Made by a program: the position numbers and the translations under genes. A stretch of DNA of 59,385 nt from Paenarthrobacter sp. Z7-10 (GTDB lineage: Bacteria; Actinomycetota; Actinomycetes; Actinomycetales; Micrococcaceae), in NCBI RefSeq assembly GCF_026932795.1, contig NZ_JADPVH010000021.1, positions 1 to 59,385 of the forward strand, written 5' to 3'. Position 1 is the stretch's first letter, and each line of letters opens with the position of its first letter. Of this stretch, positions 25,475-35,075 are shown piece by piece. The notes below the pieces were generated by a model, which was not told where the DNA came from, did no database searches, and saw only the letters and a program-made list of their open reading frames with translations.

Positions 25475-25536
25475 AACTAAGTGTCAGCTAACGCACCCAA
25501 AACCGCTTTTGAGTGCGTTAGCTGTCACCCAGTTGG
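25475..25536. repeat. Dispersed palindromic element, copy C, supplying a gene's stop codon
   Basis: Left arm aactaagtgtcagctaacgc (25475-25494, then ac) and right arm gtgcgttagctgtcacccag (25513-25532) pair with few mismatches; the loop ends ttttga as in the other copies. On the minus strand the right arm encodes the last residues SQLGDS of the YchJ-like protein and its TAA stop (25518-25520). The inner arms pair perfectly (ctaacgcac with gtgcgttag). Confidence 0.9.
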
Positions 25537-25937
25537 GAGCGGGTTGACGGGAATGGGGCTGGCGGTTCGCCGTCGAGATAGACCCAACGCCCGTCCTCCC
25601 GGACAAACCGACTCAGCTCGGCCAGCACCCCGGAGCGGCCATGCTGACGGTAGTGCGCCTTAAATTCCACCGTCCCGTGGTTGTCCGCGAACCCGCCCCG
25701 GCTGACTGTCACGATGTCCAGCCGCCGCCATTGCAAGGTCGGGTCCAACTCAACGCTTGCCGGACGGGTGGAGGAATGCCAGCTTGCCAGCAGGTATGGG
25801 GCATCGTTCCGGGCGAAGGCGCAGTAGCGCGAGCGCATCAGTGCTTCGGCCGTCGGAGGGTCCGCCAGCCCACCGTGATAGCGCCCGCAGCACTGCGCAT
25901 ACGTTTCACCGCTCAGGCATGGGCAGGCCAAACTCAT
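25518..25937 (-). CDS. ychJ: YchJ-like SEC-C family protein (UPF0225)
   Basis: The 139-residue protein has the zinc-binding SEC-C motif CPCLSGETYAQCCGRYHGG at its start, then the NTF2-like core LMRSRYCAFARNDAPYLLAS and EFKAHYRQHG typical of YchJ. Start ATG 25937 overlaps the serine-hydrolase stop (ATGA). Function of YchJ is unknown. The last six residues and the stop codon derive from dispersed palindrome copy C, so the natural C-terminus was probably replaced or extended. Confidence 0.9.
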   Translation of the reverse strand: MSLACPCLSGETYAQCCGRYHGGLADPPTAEALMRSRYCAFARNDAPYLLASWHSSTRPASVELDPTLQWRRLDIVTVSRGGFADNHGTVEFKAHYRQHGRSGVLAELSRFVREDGRWVYLDGEPPAPFPSTRSQLGDS

Positions 25938-27052
25938 CCCGTCAGCGCCAGCACGGCCCGGCGAACCGAGGCGCTGAGCTGCATGGCATGTCCCGGTGTG
26001 CCACCCTCCTCGGCGCGTTGCGGCACGTAACCAAAGCCAAGCCCGTACACAGGATCCGAAAAGCCCAAAGCCGCGTTGGCGCCGTCGTGCCCGAAAGCCT
26101 GCTGGCTGCCGAAATCCAACCTCGGGTGCGACTTCATGAACACGACAGCGAAGGCACTTTCCTGGCTGAAGACACGATCGATGCCCCAAACCTGCTCCTG
26201 GCTCATCGCCGCAATCGTCGCAGGCGTCAGGAACGCCTCGCCGCCGTCCACACCGGTGGATGCGGCGGCATACAACCTGGCCAGCCCTTCCGCGGAACCT
26301 GAGCCGGCCCCGCTGGCGCTGCCCGCCTCGCGAACGGACCGGATGTTTGGCAGTGCCAGCAGATTACCGGCCACCACATTGCCGGAGATGCCCTGAATCC
26401 CGGCCGGGTCAACGAACGGCTGCACCGCATCCTCGTCAAAGAGGACGTTGCGGTAACGGTGCTCGTGTTCCTGCGGGAGTCCCAAAAACATGTCGATGCC
26501 GAACGGATCGCGGATGCGTTCGGCGTAAACGTCCTGCAGCCGCTGACCGGTGAGGCGGAGGCAGAGCTCCTCCAGGAACACTCCCATGGTCAGTGCGTGA
26601 TAGCCAAAGGCGTTGCCGGGTCGCCAAAACGGAACAGCCCCGGCAAGCCGGGCGGCGACCGCCGGTGAATCGTTGTACTCCTCCATGCCGAACCCGCCCA
26701 GCACGCCCACCAAACCGGCCTGATGGCTCAAAAGCTGCCGGACCGTCAATGCATCTTTTCCGTGCTGGCCAAACTCCGGCCAATAGCGGGTGACAAGGGC
26801 GTCCAAATCCACCAGGTCTTCCTGTACCAGCAGGCCGAAGGCGAGTGCGGCGACTCCCTTGGAGCAGGAGAACACCCCAGTCACGGAATCCGCGGTGATA
26901 TCCGGGCCGCCGTGGAGATCCAGCACCTTGCGTCCGTGATGGTAGACGGCAAGCTGCGCACTGTACGCGGGGTCCGCGGCGAACATGGCGTCGAAGTCCC
27001 GGCGGACGGATGCAAACCCCTCGGCGGCGAAGCCCTTGGCATGTTGGATCAT
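25934..27052 (-). CDS. Beta-lactamase-family serine hydrolase
   Basis: The 372-residue protein has the SxxK motif FSCSKGVAALAFGLL (Ser nucleophile), a GYHALT segment in the Tyr-motif position, and HDGANAALGF near the C-terminus as the third motif. This is the class C/esterase EstB type, usually acting on esters or small peptides rather than antibiotics. A low-complexity insertion (SASGAGSGSAEG) is near residue 258. No signal peptide is seen, so it is probably cytoplasmic. It is followed by YchJ with a four-base overlap. Confidence 0.88.
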   Translation of the reverse strand: MIQHAKGFAAEGFASVRRDFDAMFAADPAYSAQLAVYHHGRKVLDLHGGPDITADSVTGVFSCSKGVAALAFGLLVQEDLVDLDALVTRYWPEFGQHGKDALTVRQLLSHQAGLVGVLGGFGMEEYNDSPAVAARLAGAVPFWRPGNAFGYHALTMGVFLEELCLRLTGQRLQDVYAERIRDPFGIDMFLGLPQEHEHRYRNVLFDEDAVQPFVDPAGIQGISGNVVAGNLLALPNIRSVREAGSASGAGSGSAEGLARLYAAASTGVDGGEAFLTPATIAAMSQEQVWGIDRVFSQESAFAVVFMKSHPRLDFGSQQAFGHDGANAALGFSDPVYGLGFGYVPQRAEEGGTPGHAMQLSASVRRAVLALTG

Positions 27053-27269
27053 GCACCCAGCCTATGCCGCCTTCCGCTGGAGCTCCGGCACGTTCACTGG
27101 CTGCCACGACATACCTGCGGCATCCGGGCGGCGGCGCCATTACAATCCCCCGGTAATCACTGGCATACGATCCATAGCTTCCTTGGCTACCCGCGAGTAG
27201 CATGAGTGACACCGCCGGCCTTGGTCGTCTGCAGGCACCGGCGAAGAGTCGCCGTTGGAAGAGGTCAGC

Positions 27270-29240
27270 ATGAGTACCAAGGTTGAAGATCCCGCCGCGG
27301 ACGGCGCCACTGCAACGCACGTGACCGAACAGGAAGCGCGCCAGGTGGCCGAGGACGCCCGTGAAACCAGCTGGACCCGGCCCAGTTTCGCCAAGGGCCT
27401 CTACCTCGGCAGCTTCGACCTGTCCCTGATCCACCCGCATCCGCAACCTTCGCGGGAGGAAGCCGAACGCGGCGGCGCGTTCCTTGCCAAGCTGCAGTCC
27501 TACTGCAAAACGCTGGACGCCGCTCGGATTGAAAGGGACGGGCTGATCCCGGACGAGTACTTGGCGGGATTGACGGAGCTGGGCGTCTTCGGTATGAAAA
27601 TTCCGCGCAAATACGGCGGACTCGGGTTGTCGCTGACCTATTACGGCAGGGCCCTGCAGCTGCTCGGTTCAGTTCACCCGGCCTTCGGCGCGCTTGTCTC
27701 AGCCCATCAGTCGATTGGCGTGCCTGAGCCGGTGAAAATTTTCGGCACCGAGGAGCAGAAGAAGGAATACCTGCCTCGGTGTGCCGCCGGTGCCATTACC
27801 GCGTTCCTGCTCACAGAACCGGACGTGGGCTCGGACCCGGCACGGATGGGCTGCACCGCCGTACCCAGCGCTGACGGTTCCGAATATGTTTTGGACGGGG
27901 TCAAGCTGTGGACCACCAACGGGGTCATCGCCGAAATCGTCGTCGTCATGGCCACCGTCCCCGGGCGCACCCTGCCGGACGGAACGGAAACTAAGGGCGG
28001 CATCAGCGCCTTCATCGTGGAGGCCGATACACCCGGCATCACTGTTGAAAACCGCAATTCCTTCATGGGCCTGCGCGGCATCGAGAACGGAGTCACCCGC
28101 TTCCATCAGGTCCGTGTGCCCGCCGCCAACCGGCTGGGCCGCGAGGGCCAGGGGCTGAAGATCGCGCTGACCACGCTGAACACCGGGCGGCTGTCCATTC
28201 CCGGCATGTGCGCCGCGACCGGGAAATGGACCTTGAAAATCGCGCGGGAATGGTCCAATGCCCGCACTCAGTGGGGCAAGCCGGTTGGTCAGCATGAGGC
28301 GGTGGGCAAGAAGATAGCCTTCCTGGCCGCGACCGCGTTTGCGCTGGAGGCAGTCTTCGAACTGTCGGCGGCGCTGGCCGATTCGGGCATGAAGGATGTC
28401 CGGATCGAGGCCGCGCTTGCCAAACTGTGGTCGTCGGAAATGGCGTACCGCTGCGCGGATGAGCTGGTGCAGATCCGCGGCGGCCGCGGCTACGAAACGG
28501 CCGAATCATTGGCTGCCCGCGGAGAGCGCGCGGTTCCCGCGGAGCAGCTGCTCCGCGACATGCGGATCAACAGGATTTTCGAGGGCTCCACGGAAATCAT
28601 GCACCTGCTCATTGCCCGCGAAGCCGTGGATGCGCATCTGAACGCTGCCGGTGATCTGGCGTCCACGACCGCCTCCATGGCCCAAAAGGGGAAAGCGGCG
28701 ATGGCGGCCAGCGGCTTCTACGCCAAGTGGCTGCCCCAGCTGGCCGTCGGCAAGGGGATGGATCCGCGGTCCTACAATGAGTTCGGTCCGCTGGCCAAAC
28801 ACCTGCGTTACGTGGAGCGCGAATCCCGCAAGCTGGCCCGGCAGACGTTCTACGGCATGGGCCGCTGGCAAGCCAAACTGGAATACAAGCAGGTTTTCCT
28901 GGGACGGATCGTTGATATTGGCGCCGAACTCTTCGCCATGGCGGCCTGCTGCAGCCGGGCGGAAATGCTGCGCCTGGACGATCCCACCCGCGGTCGGCAC
29001 GCACTCGAACTGGCGGATGCCTTCTGCGGCCAAGCCAGGATTCGGGTGGACGCCCTGTTCACCGACCTCTGGCACAACACGGACGACGGCGATCGCCGCC
29101 TTTCGTCCGGCGTCCTCGCCGGGGATTACGGCTGGCTCGAGCAGGGCATCATCGACGTGTCCGAAGGGACGGGGCCCTGGATCGCGGCCGCAGCCCCCGG
29201 GCCATCCGGCAAGGAAAATCAGCACCGGAAATACCGCTGA
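27270..29240 (+). CDS. Acyl-CoA dehydrogenase (FadE type)
   Basis: The 656-residue flavoenzyme has the acyl-CoA dehydrogenase core LTEPDVGSDPARMGCTA, LWTTNGVIAEIVVVMA and RDMRINRIFEGSTEIMHLLI, with a long C-terminal extension as in very-long-chain enzymes. It catalyses the first step of fatty acid beta-oxidation. I chose ATG 27270, with GGAAGAGG five bases upstream, over an in-frame TTG 15 bases earlier. The 3' end including the stop appears loosely duplicated (29263-29288). Palindromic copy D follows in the gap to the convergent dienelactone hydrolase gene. Confidence 0.93.
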   Translation: MSTKVEDPAADGATATHVTEQEARQVAEDARETSWTRPSFAKGLYLGSFDLSLIHPHPQPSREEAERGGAFLAKLQSYCKTLDAARIERDGLIPDEYLAGLTELGVFGMKIPRKYGGLGLSLTYYGRALQLLGSVHPAFGALVSAHQSIGVPEPVKIFGTEEQKKEYLPRCAAGAITAFLLTEPDVGSDPARMGCTAVPSADGSEYVLDGVKLWTTNGVIAEIVVVMATVPGRTLPDGTETKGGISAFIVEADTPGITVENRNSFMGLRGIENGVTRFHQVRVPAANRLGREGQGLKIALTTLNTGRLSIPGMCAATGKWTLKIAREWSNARTQWGKPVGQHEAVGKKIAFLAATAFALEAVFELSAALADSGMKDVRIEAALAKLWSSEMAYRCADELVQIRGGRGYETAESLAARGERAVPAEQLLRDMRINRIFEGSTEIMHLLIAREAVDAHLNAAGDLASTTASMAQKGKAAMAASGFYAKWLPQLAVGKGMDPRSYNEFGPLAKHLRYVERESRKLARQTFYGMGRWQAKLEYKQVFLGRIVDIGAELFAMAACCSRAEMLRLDDPTRGRHALELADAFCGQARIRVDALFTDLWHNTDDGDRRLSSGVLAGDYGWLEQGIIDVSEGTGPWIAAAAPGPSGKENQHRKYR

Positions 29241-29288
29241 CTCGCGCGGCCCCTTCCGCGCCCTGACTCTCCCGCGGCCCCTCCCGCC
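29237..29288 (+). repeat. Weak tandem duplication at an acyl-CoA dehydrogenase 3' end
   Basis: ctgactcgcgcggcccctt at 29237, containing the TGA stop, resembles ctgactctcccgcggcccct at 29263, allowing a small gap. The match is weaker than at the other genes and could be chance in GC-rich DNA. Confidence 0.4.
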
Positions 29289-29318
29289 CTCATCTTCCGA
29301 GCGCAAGGCTTCAAACAA

Positions 29319-29380
29319 AGTAAGTGGCAGATAACGCACTCATTCGGGATTTTGAGTGCGTTATCTGTCACTCAGTTGGG
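29319..29380. repeat. Dispersed palindromic element, copy D
   Basis: Left arm gtaagtggcagataacgcac (29320-29339) and right arm gtgcgttatctgtcactcag (29356-29375) pair apart from a few outer bases; the loop ends gattttga. It sits between convergent genes and ends nine bases before the dienelactone hydrolase stop (29389). Right flank ttggga matches copies B and C. Confidence 0.9.
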
Positions 29381-29388
29381 AAAAGGTG

Positions 29389-30150
29389 CTAGCGAAGGTT
29401 CTTATCCAGGAAGTCGAGCGTCTTCCGCCATGCGTCCGCCGCGTCGTCCTGGCGGTAGGTCCACCGGTTGGTGTCGTTGAAGAAGGCGTGGCCGGCATCC
29501 GGATAGACGATTGCGGTAAATTCCACCCCGGCCTCACGCATGGAGTCCTTGAGCGCGGGCAACTTCGAGACCGGCGCCTCGTCTTTGTCCCCGTAGAACG
29601 CCAGCACCGGAGCGGCGATGCTCCGCAATTGGTCGGTGCTGAAATCGGCATGACCGTAAAAAGGAACCGCCGCCTTGAGCCGCGGCTCGCTGACCGCAAG
29701 CGAGAAGGAATAGCTGCCGCCAAAACAGAATCCGGTGATGCCGATCCGTTCTCCCACCGCCCCGATGGCTGCAAGGTAATCAAAACAGGTCTGCATCCCT
29801 GCGGCTGTTTTCTCGCCGAAGCCGGGGGCCTGCAACGGTGCCGTGGCCTCCCGAAGCCTGGGTTGAACTTCTGCCCGGCTTTCCGGATCGAACAGTTTGT
29901 CCTGCAGTTCCGCCGCCAGTTCGGGCTGCATCCGCTCGTCGGCCAGCAAATCCGGTGCCAACACCAGATAGCCCTCCGCGGCAAAGCGGTCCGCCACCTC
30001 TTTTGTGTGCTCCACCAGCCCCCACACCTCGTGAATGACAATCAGGGCGCCCTTAATAAGACCGCCCTCCTGCGCCGTACCATCGGTGAAACCTTCCGGT
30101 GTGCTGAGGTAGGCGGGTAAACCGTTGCCGAGCGAAATCATATTTCCCAT
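29389..30150 (-). CDS. Dienelactone hydrolase family protein
   Basis: The 253-residue alpha/beta hydrolase has [16 protein letters not shown] (Cys nucleophile), a downstream [10 protein letters not shown] acid and the [10 protein letters not shown] His, giving a Cys-Asp-His triad. Members hydrolyse dienelactone in aromatic catabolism or act as general carboxymethylenebutenolidases. ATG 30150 is used, with an alternative ATG nine bases further in. It has no operon partner; its end meets palindromic copy D. Confidence 0.92.
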   Translation of the reverse strand: MGNMISLGNGLPAYLSTPEGFTDGTAQEGGLIKGALIVIHEVWGLVEHTKEVADRFAAEGYLVLAPDLLADERMQPELAAELQDKLFDPESRAEVQPRLREATAPLQAPGFGEKTAAGMQTCFDYLAAIGAVGERIGITGFCFGGSYSFSLAVSEPRLKAAVPFYGHADFSTDQLRSIAAPVLAFYGDKDEAPVSKLPALKDSMREAGVEFTAIVYPDAGHAFFNDTNRWTYRQDDAADAWRKTLDFLDKNLR

Positions 30151-30266
30151 TTGCCGAGTCTTGCAGAGAAAGCTGGACGATCGCTAGCAGCGCGCTCCGC
30201 AGGATGGATAGTGTGGCAGAAGCGAACACAGCTGTGGCACCCACAGCAACCAACAAAGGAGATCCG

Positions 30267-31271
30267 ATGCCCCGCCCCGTAACACTCTTCACCGGCCAGT
30301 GGGCCGACCTGCCGTTCGAAGAAGTGGCCCGCCTTGCCGGCGAATGGGGCTATGACGGGCTCGAAATCGCCTGCTGGGGAGATCATTTGGATCCATGGCG
30401 TGCCGTGGAAGACGATGCCTACCTGCAGAACCGGCTGAACATCCTTGAGCGGAACAACCTCAAGGTCTACGCCATCTCCAACCACCTCAACGGCCAGGCT
30501 GTGTGCGATGACCCCATCGATGAACGGCACCAGGCCATCGTCTCCACCCGGGTCTGGGGCGACGGCGAGGCCGAGGGCGTGCGGCAGCGCGCCGCGGAAG
30601 AGCTTAAGACCACTGCCCGGGCCGCAGCCCGGCTTGGCGTCAGGACCGTGACAGGTTTCACCGGATCCTCCATCTGGAAGTGTGTGGCTATGTTCCCTCC
30701 CGTACCGGATGCCATGATCGAACGCGGTTACGAGGATTTCGCCACCCGCTGGAATCCGATCATCGATGTTTTCGACGAGGTCGGCGTGCGCTTCGCTTTG
30801 GAAGTGCACCCCTCAGAAATCGCCTATGACTACTGGACCACAAAGCGCACCCTTGAGGCGATCGGGCACCGCGAGGCCTTCGGCTTAAACTTTGACCCCT
30901 CGCACTTTATCTGGCAGGACCTGGACCCGGTGGGCTTTCTTGCCGACTTCCGGGACCGGATTTACCACGTGCATGTGAAGGAGTCCACCAAGCAGCTCGA
31001 CGGGCGCAACGGCCGGCTCGGTTCACACCTGCCGTGGGGTGATCCGCGCCGGGGCTGGGACTTCGTCACTGCCGGGCACGGTGACGTGCCGTGGGAAAAG
31101 ATCTTCCGGATGCTCAACTCGATCGGTTACGCCGGCCCCACCAGTGTGGAGTGGGAGGATGCCGGCATGGACCGGCTGGTGGGTGGCCCCGAAGCTTTGG
31201 CACTGGTCCGCTCTCTGGGTCGGATCACGCCGTCGGCCGCCGCCTTTGACTCGGCCTTTTCCACCAAGTAG
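30267..31271 (+). CDS. Sugar phosphate isomerase/epimerase (TIM barrel)
   Basis: The 334-residue AP-endonuclease-like TIM barrel has metal-binding segments [28 protein letters not shown] and YHVHVKEST and the glutamate in SVEWEDAG. It is of the xylose-isomerase-like group acting on sugars or inositol derivatives. The start ATG 30267 is preceded by AAGGAG; an in-frame start 63 bases earlier gives an Ala/Thr-rich tail without a good site. No operon partner. Confidence 0.88.
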   Translation: MPRPVTLFTGQWADLPFEEVARLAGEWGYDGLEIACWGDHLDPWRAVEDDAYLQNRLNILERNNLKVYAISNHLNGQAVCDDPIDERHQAIVSTRVWGDGEAEGVRQRAAEELKTTARAAARLGVRTVTGFTGSSIWKCVAMFPPVPDAMIERGYEDFATRWNPIIDVFDEVGVRFALEVHPSEIAYDYWTTKRTLEAIGHREAFGLNFDPSHFIWQDLDPVGFLADFRDRIYHVHVKESTKQLDGRNGRLGSHLPWGDPRRGWDFVTAGHGDVPWEKIFRMLNSIGYAGPTSVEWEDAGMDRLVGGPEALALVRSLGRITPSAAAFDSAFSTK

Positions 31272-31361
31272 TTCTTTTTCCGACACGGGGCCCTCACGCA
31301 GGCACTTGCCGGTCCACGTCGGCGCTGGGGCATGGGAACAGCCTGCGGTCCTGTGGGCTGC

Positions 31362-32633
31362 CTAAACGCCGAAGACCTTGCGATCCAGGAACGCATTGCG
31401 GAATTTATGCTCTGGATCGACCCGCTCGGCCATGGCCTTGAAGTCCGTGAACCGCGGATAGAGAGGTTCGAGCGCGGCAGCTTCGGCGTGGAAGAGCTTA
31501 CCCCAGTGCGGCCGCGCATCGAACGCAGCCAGCTTTTCTTCCAGCAGCGGCAGCAGCCTTTCAACGGCCCCCTGTTCCGGCTTCCAGGTCAAGTGCAGTC
31601 CGATTCCGTCCCGACCGTAGTTGGCGCTTAGCCACAGGTCGTCAGCGGCCATTGTGCGGATCTCCGAGACCAGGAGCAGGGGGCTGATCTGCTTCGACAT
31701 GGACCGCATCACCTCAATTGCCCCAACCGCATGCCCGCGCGGAACCAGGTATTCGGTCTGCAGTTCATCGCCGCTGCTGGGCGTAAACGCCATCCGAAAG
31801 TGCGCCAGCCGATCCGACCACGGTCCGGGCACACCGAGCTGTTCAGTGCAGTTCACGGCTGAAACGCCGGGCAGCGGGTGCCGGCCCTGCAGCGCCGGTG
31901 TACCGCCAAAGAAGTCACTCCGCCCAGCGGCAGGCGCCGAGTCCGTGACGCGGCTCTTCAGCCAAGCCAGACTCGCCGCTTCGCCGCGCCAGTCGGTAAA
32001 CAAGCTGACGCTGTAGGCACTTGATGTCACCGCGTCGAAGTTCTCCAGCACCCGCGTCCAGGGAAGATTTTCGAAGACATCCTGCCGGACCAGGAATGTC
32101 GGTTGAATTTCCAGCGTGACACGGGCGATGATGCCCAGGGCGCCGAGACTCACCACCATGCCCGCAAAGTCGGGTGCGTCCGCGCGGGAATATGTGCGAA
32201 GTTCCCCGTTGGCCTCCACCACGTCAAGGCCGACGACGGCGCTGGCAAGGTTGCCGTTGGAGTCACCAGAGCCGTGGGTTGCGGTGGCGATGGCACCTGC
32301 CACGGAAATGTGCGGCAAAGAGGCAAAGTTGTGCAGCGCAAAACCCCGTCGCTCCAACTCCTCGCCAAGCGCTCCATACCTGAGGCCGCCGGTCACGGTG
32401 ACGGTGCGGGCGTCCGAATTTACGACGATGCCCGTGCCACCTGCGTCAATATCCTCAAGGGAGATCAAAGTTCCGGAAGTATCCGCGATGTCATTGAAGG
32501 AGTGCCTCGAGCCAAGAGCCCGCACCTTTGAGGCGGCGGCCACCATCTCCTGGAGTTCCTCGACGCTGCGCGGACGCTGCAGAGCGGCCGCCCGATAGCG
32601 GAGGTTGCCCGCCCAATTCCGTTCTTCCGTCAT
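31362..32633 (-). CDS. FAD-linked alditol/xylitol oxidase
   Basis: The 423-residue flavoprotein has VRALGSRHSFNDIADTSGTL, where the His corresponds to the covalent FAD-binding residue of AldO, and SVAGAIATATHGSGDSNGNL of the PCMH-type FAD domain, then the ALO-type C-terminal domain. It fits alditol oxidase (AldO/xylitol oxidase), which oxidises polyols with O2. I used ATG 32633 as start; the in-frame TTG 45 bases earlier has no Shine-Dalgarno. Confidence 0.88.
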   Translation of the reverse strand: MTEERNWAGNLRYRAAALQRPRSVEELQEMVAAASKVRALGSRHSFNDIADTSGTLISLEDIDAGGTGIVVNSDARTVTVTGGLRYGALGEELERRGFALHNFASLPHISVAGAIATATHGSGDSNGNLASAVVGLDVVEANGELRTYSRADAPDFAGMVVSLGALGIIARVTLEIQPTFLVRQDVFENLPWTRVLENFDAVTSSAYSVSLFTDWRGEAASLAWLKSRVTDSAPAAGRSDFFGGTPALQGRHPLPGVSAVNCTEQLGVPGPWSDRLAHFRMAFTPSSGDELQTEYLVPRGHAVGAIEVMRSMSKQISPLLLVSEIRTMAADDLWLSANYGRDGIGLHLTWKPEQGAVERLLPLLEEKLAAFDARPHWGKLFHAEAAALEPLYPRFTDFKAMAERVDPEHKFRNAFLDRKVFGV

Positions 32634-32794
32634 GACGGTCCGACCCTTGAACTTTCGATGGATTTCACAACATAACAAGAAAGTGCCAACGGCGGGTCAG
32701 GCTCCCTAACCTGCCATCCTGTCGCACACCCCGCACCTTCACACCCCGGCACCTTCACACCCCGGACAGCACGATCGGCGGATAGGTTGAGGCC

Positions 32795-33229
32795 ATGCAT
32801 TCGTATTTCATCACGCATCCCGAGGTCAACGCCGATCCGTACATTCCCGTCGAGCAGTGGGGGCTGTCGGACGCCGGCCGAATCCGCGCAGCGGGCCTCG
32901 CGAGCCACAACTGGCTGGGCCGGCTTCAACGGATCATCACAAGCACCGAAGAGAAAGCGCGGGAGACGGGCGCGATCCTCGCTGATTTGACCGGTGTCAG
33001 TTTCGCAACCGACCCGGAACTATGTGAAAACGATCGATCCGCGACGGGGTTCCTGCCCCCAAGCGAGTTCGTTTCGCACGGCGCGGTGGGCACGCACCCT
33101 GCTCAATTGCGACCTCATCGGGACCTCGATCAGCCGCAATTACGATCAGGCTGGTCAGGGAACTATTTTGAATTTGACCCGATCGGGTGGACGGTCAGCC
33201 ACCCTTGGCGCCGGATTGAACCACGCTGA
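32795..33229 (+). pseudogene. Histidine phosphatase-family remnant, deleted and frameshifted
   Basis: The first 95 residues look like a phosphoglycerate-mutase-like protein (HPEVNADPYIPVEQWGLSDA, then SSTEEKARET-like segment and ENDRSATGFLPPSEF). The middle is missing: PPSEF runs directly into VSHGAVGT, and about 70 family residues are absent. After that, coding signal leaves the frame (LLNCDLIGTSISRNYDQAG reads in another frame) and returns for NYFEFDPIGWTVSHPWRRIE. A four-base gain near 33094 and a one-base loss near 33160 explain it. It overlaps the end of the opposite acyl-CoA dehydrogenase gene. Confidence 0.75.
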
Positions 33230-35047
33230 GCAGGCCGGTTCGCAGGGGACCGGCAGGATCGCAGCGCCGGCTGGGGCATCAAAGACAACGGTGAAAGTTG
33301 TTCGTGTCCGAACACAGAACGGGCTCCAGCGGATCAGTAAGGAGGCCTGGAACGCGAGCGCCAGCATCGCCACCAGGGTGCGGGCAGACGCGCCGAAATC
33401 CCCCGGTCGCTGCATCACGGCCATCAGCTGCTGCTCCAGAGCGCCAAGGTACCCGTCGAAAACCACGTTCACACCCTGGGCCAAGCGCAATTCCGACATA
33501 AACGCGTCCACAGACTCCGGTTCGGTCGCCATAGCACGGAGCACGTCGAGGGCGACGACGTTACCCGCGCCTTCCCAGATGGCCAGCACCGGCTGTTCCC
33601 GGTAGCGCAGCGCCAGCGGGAAGGCCTCCGTATAGCCGTTGCCGCCCAAGCACTCCATCGCCTCGTAGGCGTGCCCCGGTCCACGCTTGCAAACCCAATA
33701 TTTGGCAACAGCGGTGGCCAAGCGCCGGAAGGCAGGCTCCGACGTCGAACTGCCCGTCTCCGCTTCCGCACCACGGCCGCGACGGCCGCCGTCGGCCGAA
33801 CCTCCAGCGTGAAAGCAGCCCGCATCATGGTCGCGGGAGCCGCCGTCGGCCGCACCACCAGCGTGAAAGCCGCCGTCGGCACCACCAGCGTGAAAGCCGC
33901 CGTCGGCCGCACCACCAGCCGGCTCGTCGTAAGCGCGGGCCAGCCGCATCGCCGTGGCCGTGGCCGCCTCCGACTCCAGAGCCAGATCCGCCAGAACATT
34001 GGCCATCGCCGGCTGCTCCGCCAGCGTGCGCCCGAAGGCCGCCCGGTGCCGGGTGTGCCACAGCGCCTCAGTCACGCCCTGCCGCATCCCGGCGGCGGTC
34101 CCAAGCACACAATCCAGCCGGGTGCGGCCCACCATTCCCATGATGGCGCGCACCCCGCGGCCCGGGTCCCCCACCCGGAATCCCACTGTGTCTGCGAATT
34201 CCACCTCCGAGGAAGCGTTGGACCGGTTGCCCAGCTTGTCCTTGAGCCGCTGAATCCGGAAAACGTTGCGGGCGCCATCCTGCAGTACGCGGGGTACGAG
34301 GAAGCATGACAGCCCGTTCTGCACCACCCCGCCGACAGTAGTCGTCCCTTCCTGCGCCAGCACCAGGAACGCGTCGGACATCGGCGCCGAACAGAACCAT
34401 TTGTGCCCGGTCAGGATATGGTGGCCCGCCAGCGTGGCAGTTGCCGTTGTAGTGTTAGCCCGCACATCCGATCCGCCCTGTTTCTCCGTCATTGCCATGC
34501 CGATCAGCGCGCTCGCCTTGCCGGGCCGCAGCAGCGGATCGTAGCTGGTCGAGTACAGCCGCGGCAGCCAGTCAATGGCCAGTTCAGGCGCAAGTTTTAA
34601 GGGCTCGACGGCGGCATGGCTCATCGATACAGGGCAGGCATGGCCTGGTTCAACCTGCGCGAACAGCATGAAGGCCGCCGCCCGCTGCGCGCTGGCTCCC
34701 GGACCCGGGCGCGCCACCGCGGCGGTGTGCGCGCCGGTCCGGACGGCTTCGCCAAGGATTCGATGGTACGCCGGGTGATACTCCACCTCATCGATCCGGT
34801 GGCCGTACCTGTCGTGCGTCTGCAGCACGGGCGGGTTGGCGTTGGCCAGCCGTGCATCATTTTGGAAGTCGGCCGAGCCGACCAAGGCCCCGATTCGGTG
34901 CAACTCCTCAAGACCCGCGCTGTCGGCGGCGCCACCGATGGTCTGGACAAACTCAGCCAGTACCTGATTGCAGGCAAACTCGTTGACGTCCACCCGCACC
35001 GGCGGCTGGTTGAAAACCTTCTGCGTTGCGCCATCGTTGGCCGTCAT
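33155..35047 (-). CDS. AidB-like acyl-CoA dehydrogenase with altered C-terminus
   Basis: The 630-residue frame has the AidB/acyl-CoA dehydrogenase core: GMAMTEKQGGSDVRANTTTA, HKWFCSAPMSDAFLVLAQ and ECLGGNGYTEAFPLALRYRE. A 50-residue GGAADGGFHAGG-type repeat (about residues 377-424) splits the core helices. The end is odd: after LALAFQASLLIR the expected family tail is replaced by about 55 unrelated residues, the last 25 being antisense to the broken histidine phosphatase gene. This suggests a local deletion joined both 3' ends. The gene may still be partly functional. Confidence 0.8.
   Translation of the reverse strand: MTANDGATQKVFNQPPVRVDVNEFACNQVLAEFVQTIGGAADSAGLEELHRIGALVGSADFQNDARLANANPPVLQTHDRYGHRIDEVEYHPAYHRILGEAVRTGAHTAAVARPGPGASAQRAAAFMLFAQVEPGHACPVSMSHAAVEPLKLAPELAIDWLPRLYSTSYDPLLRPGKASALIGMAMTEKQGGSDVRANTTTATATLAGHHILTGHKWFCSAPMSDAFLVLAQEGTTTVGGVVQNGLSCFLVPRVLQDGARNVFRIQRLKDKLGNRSNASSEVEFADTVGFRVGDPGRGVRAIMGMVGRTRLDCVLGTAAGMRQGVTEALWHTRHRAAFGRTLAEQPAMANVLADLALESEAATATAMRLARAYDEPAGGAADGGFHAGGADGGFHAGGAADGGSRDHDAGCFHAGGSADGGRRGRGAEAETGSSTSEPAFRRLATAVAKYWVCKRGPGHAYEAMECLGGNGYTEAFPLALRYREQPVLAIWEGAGNVVALDVLRAMATEPESVDAFMSELRLAQGVNVVFDGYLGALEQQLMAVMQRPGDFGASARTLVAMLALAFQASLLIRWSPFCVRTRTTFTVVFDAPAGAAILPVPCEPACSAWFNPAPRVADRPPDRVKFKIVP
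33783..33915 (-). repeat. Coding minisatellite in the AidB-like gene
   Basis: gccgccgtcggccgcaccac and agcgtgaaa units recur with varying spacing, encoding GGAADGGFHAGG-type repeats. It keeps the reading frame and sits within the catalytic core of an acyl-CoA dehydrogenase, not at a terminus. Confidence 0.85.
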
Positions 35048-35075
35048 GGCACGATGCTACGCCGAGCCGGGCGCG

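Noticed and set aside
25475-25536. Palindromes as simple rho-independent terminators
   Set aside because: They lack T-tracts, share long sequence identity between distant loci, and one lies inside a gene.
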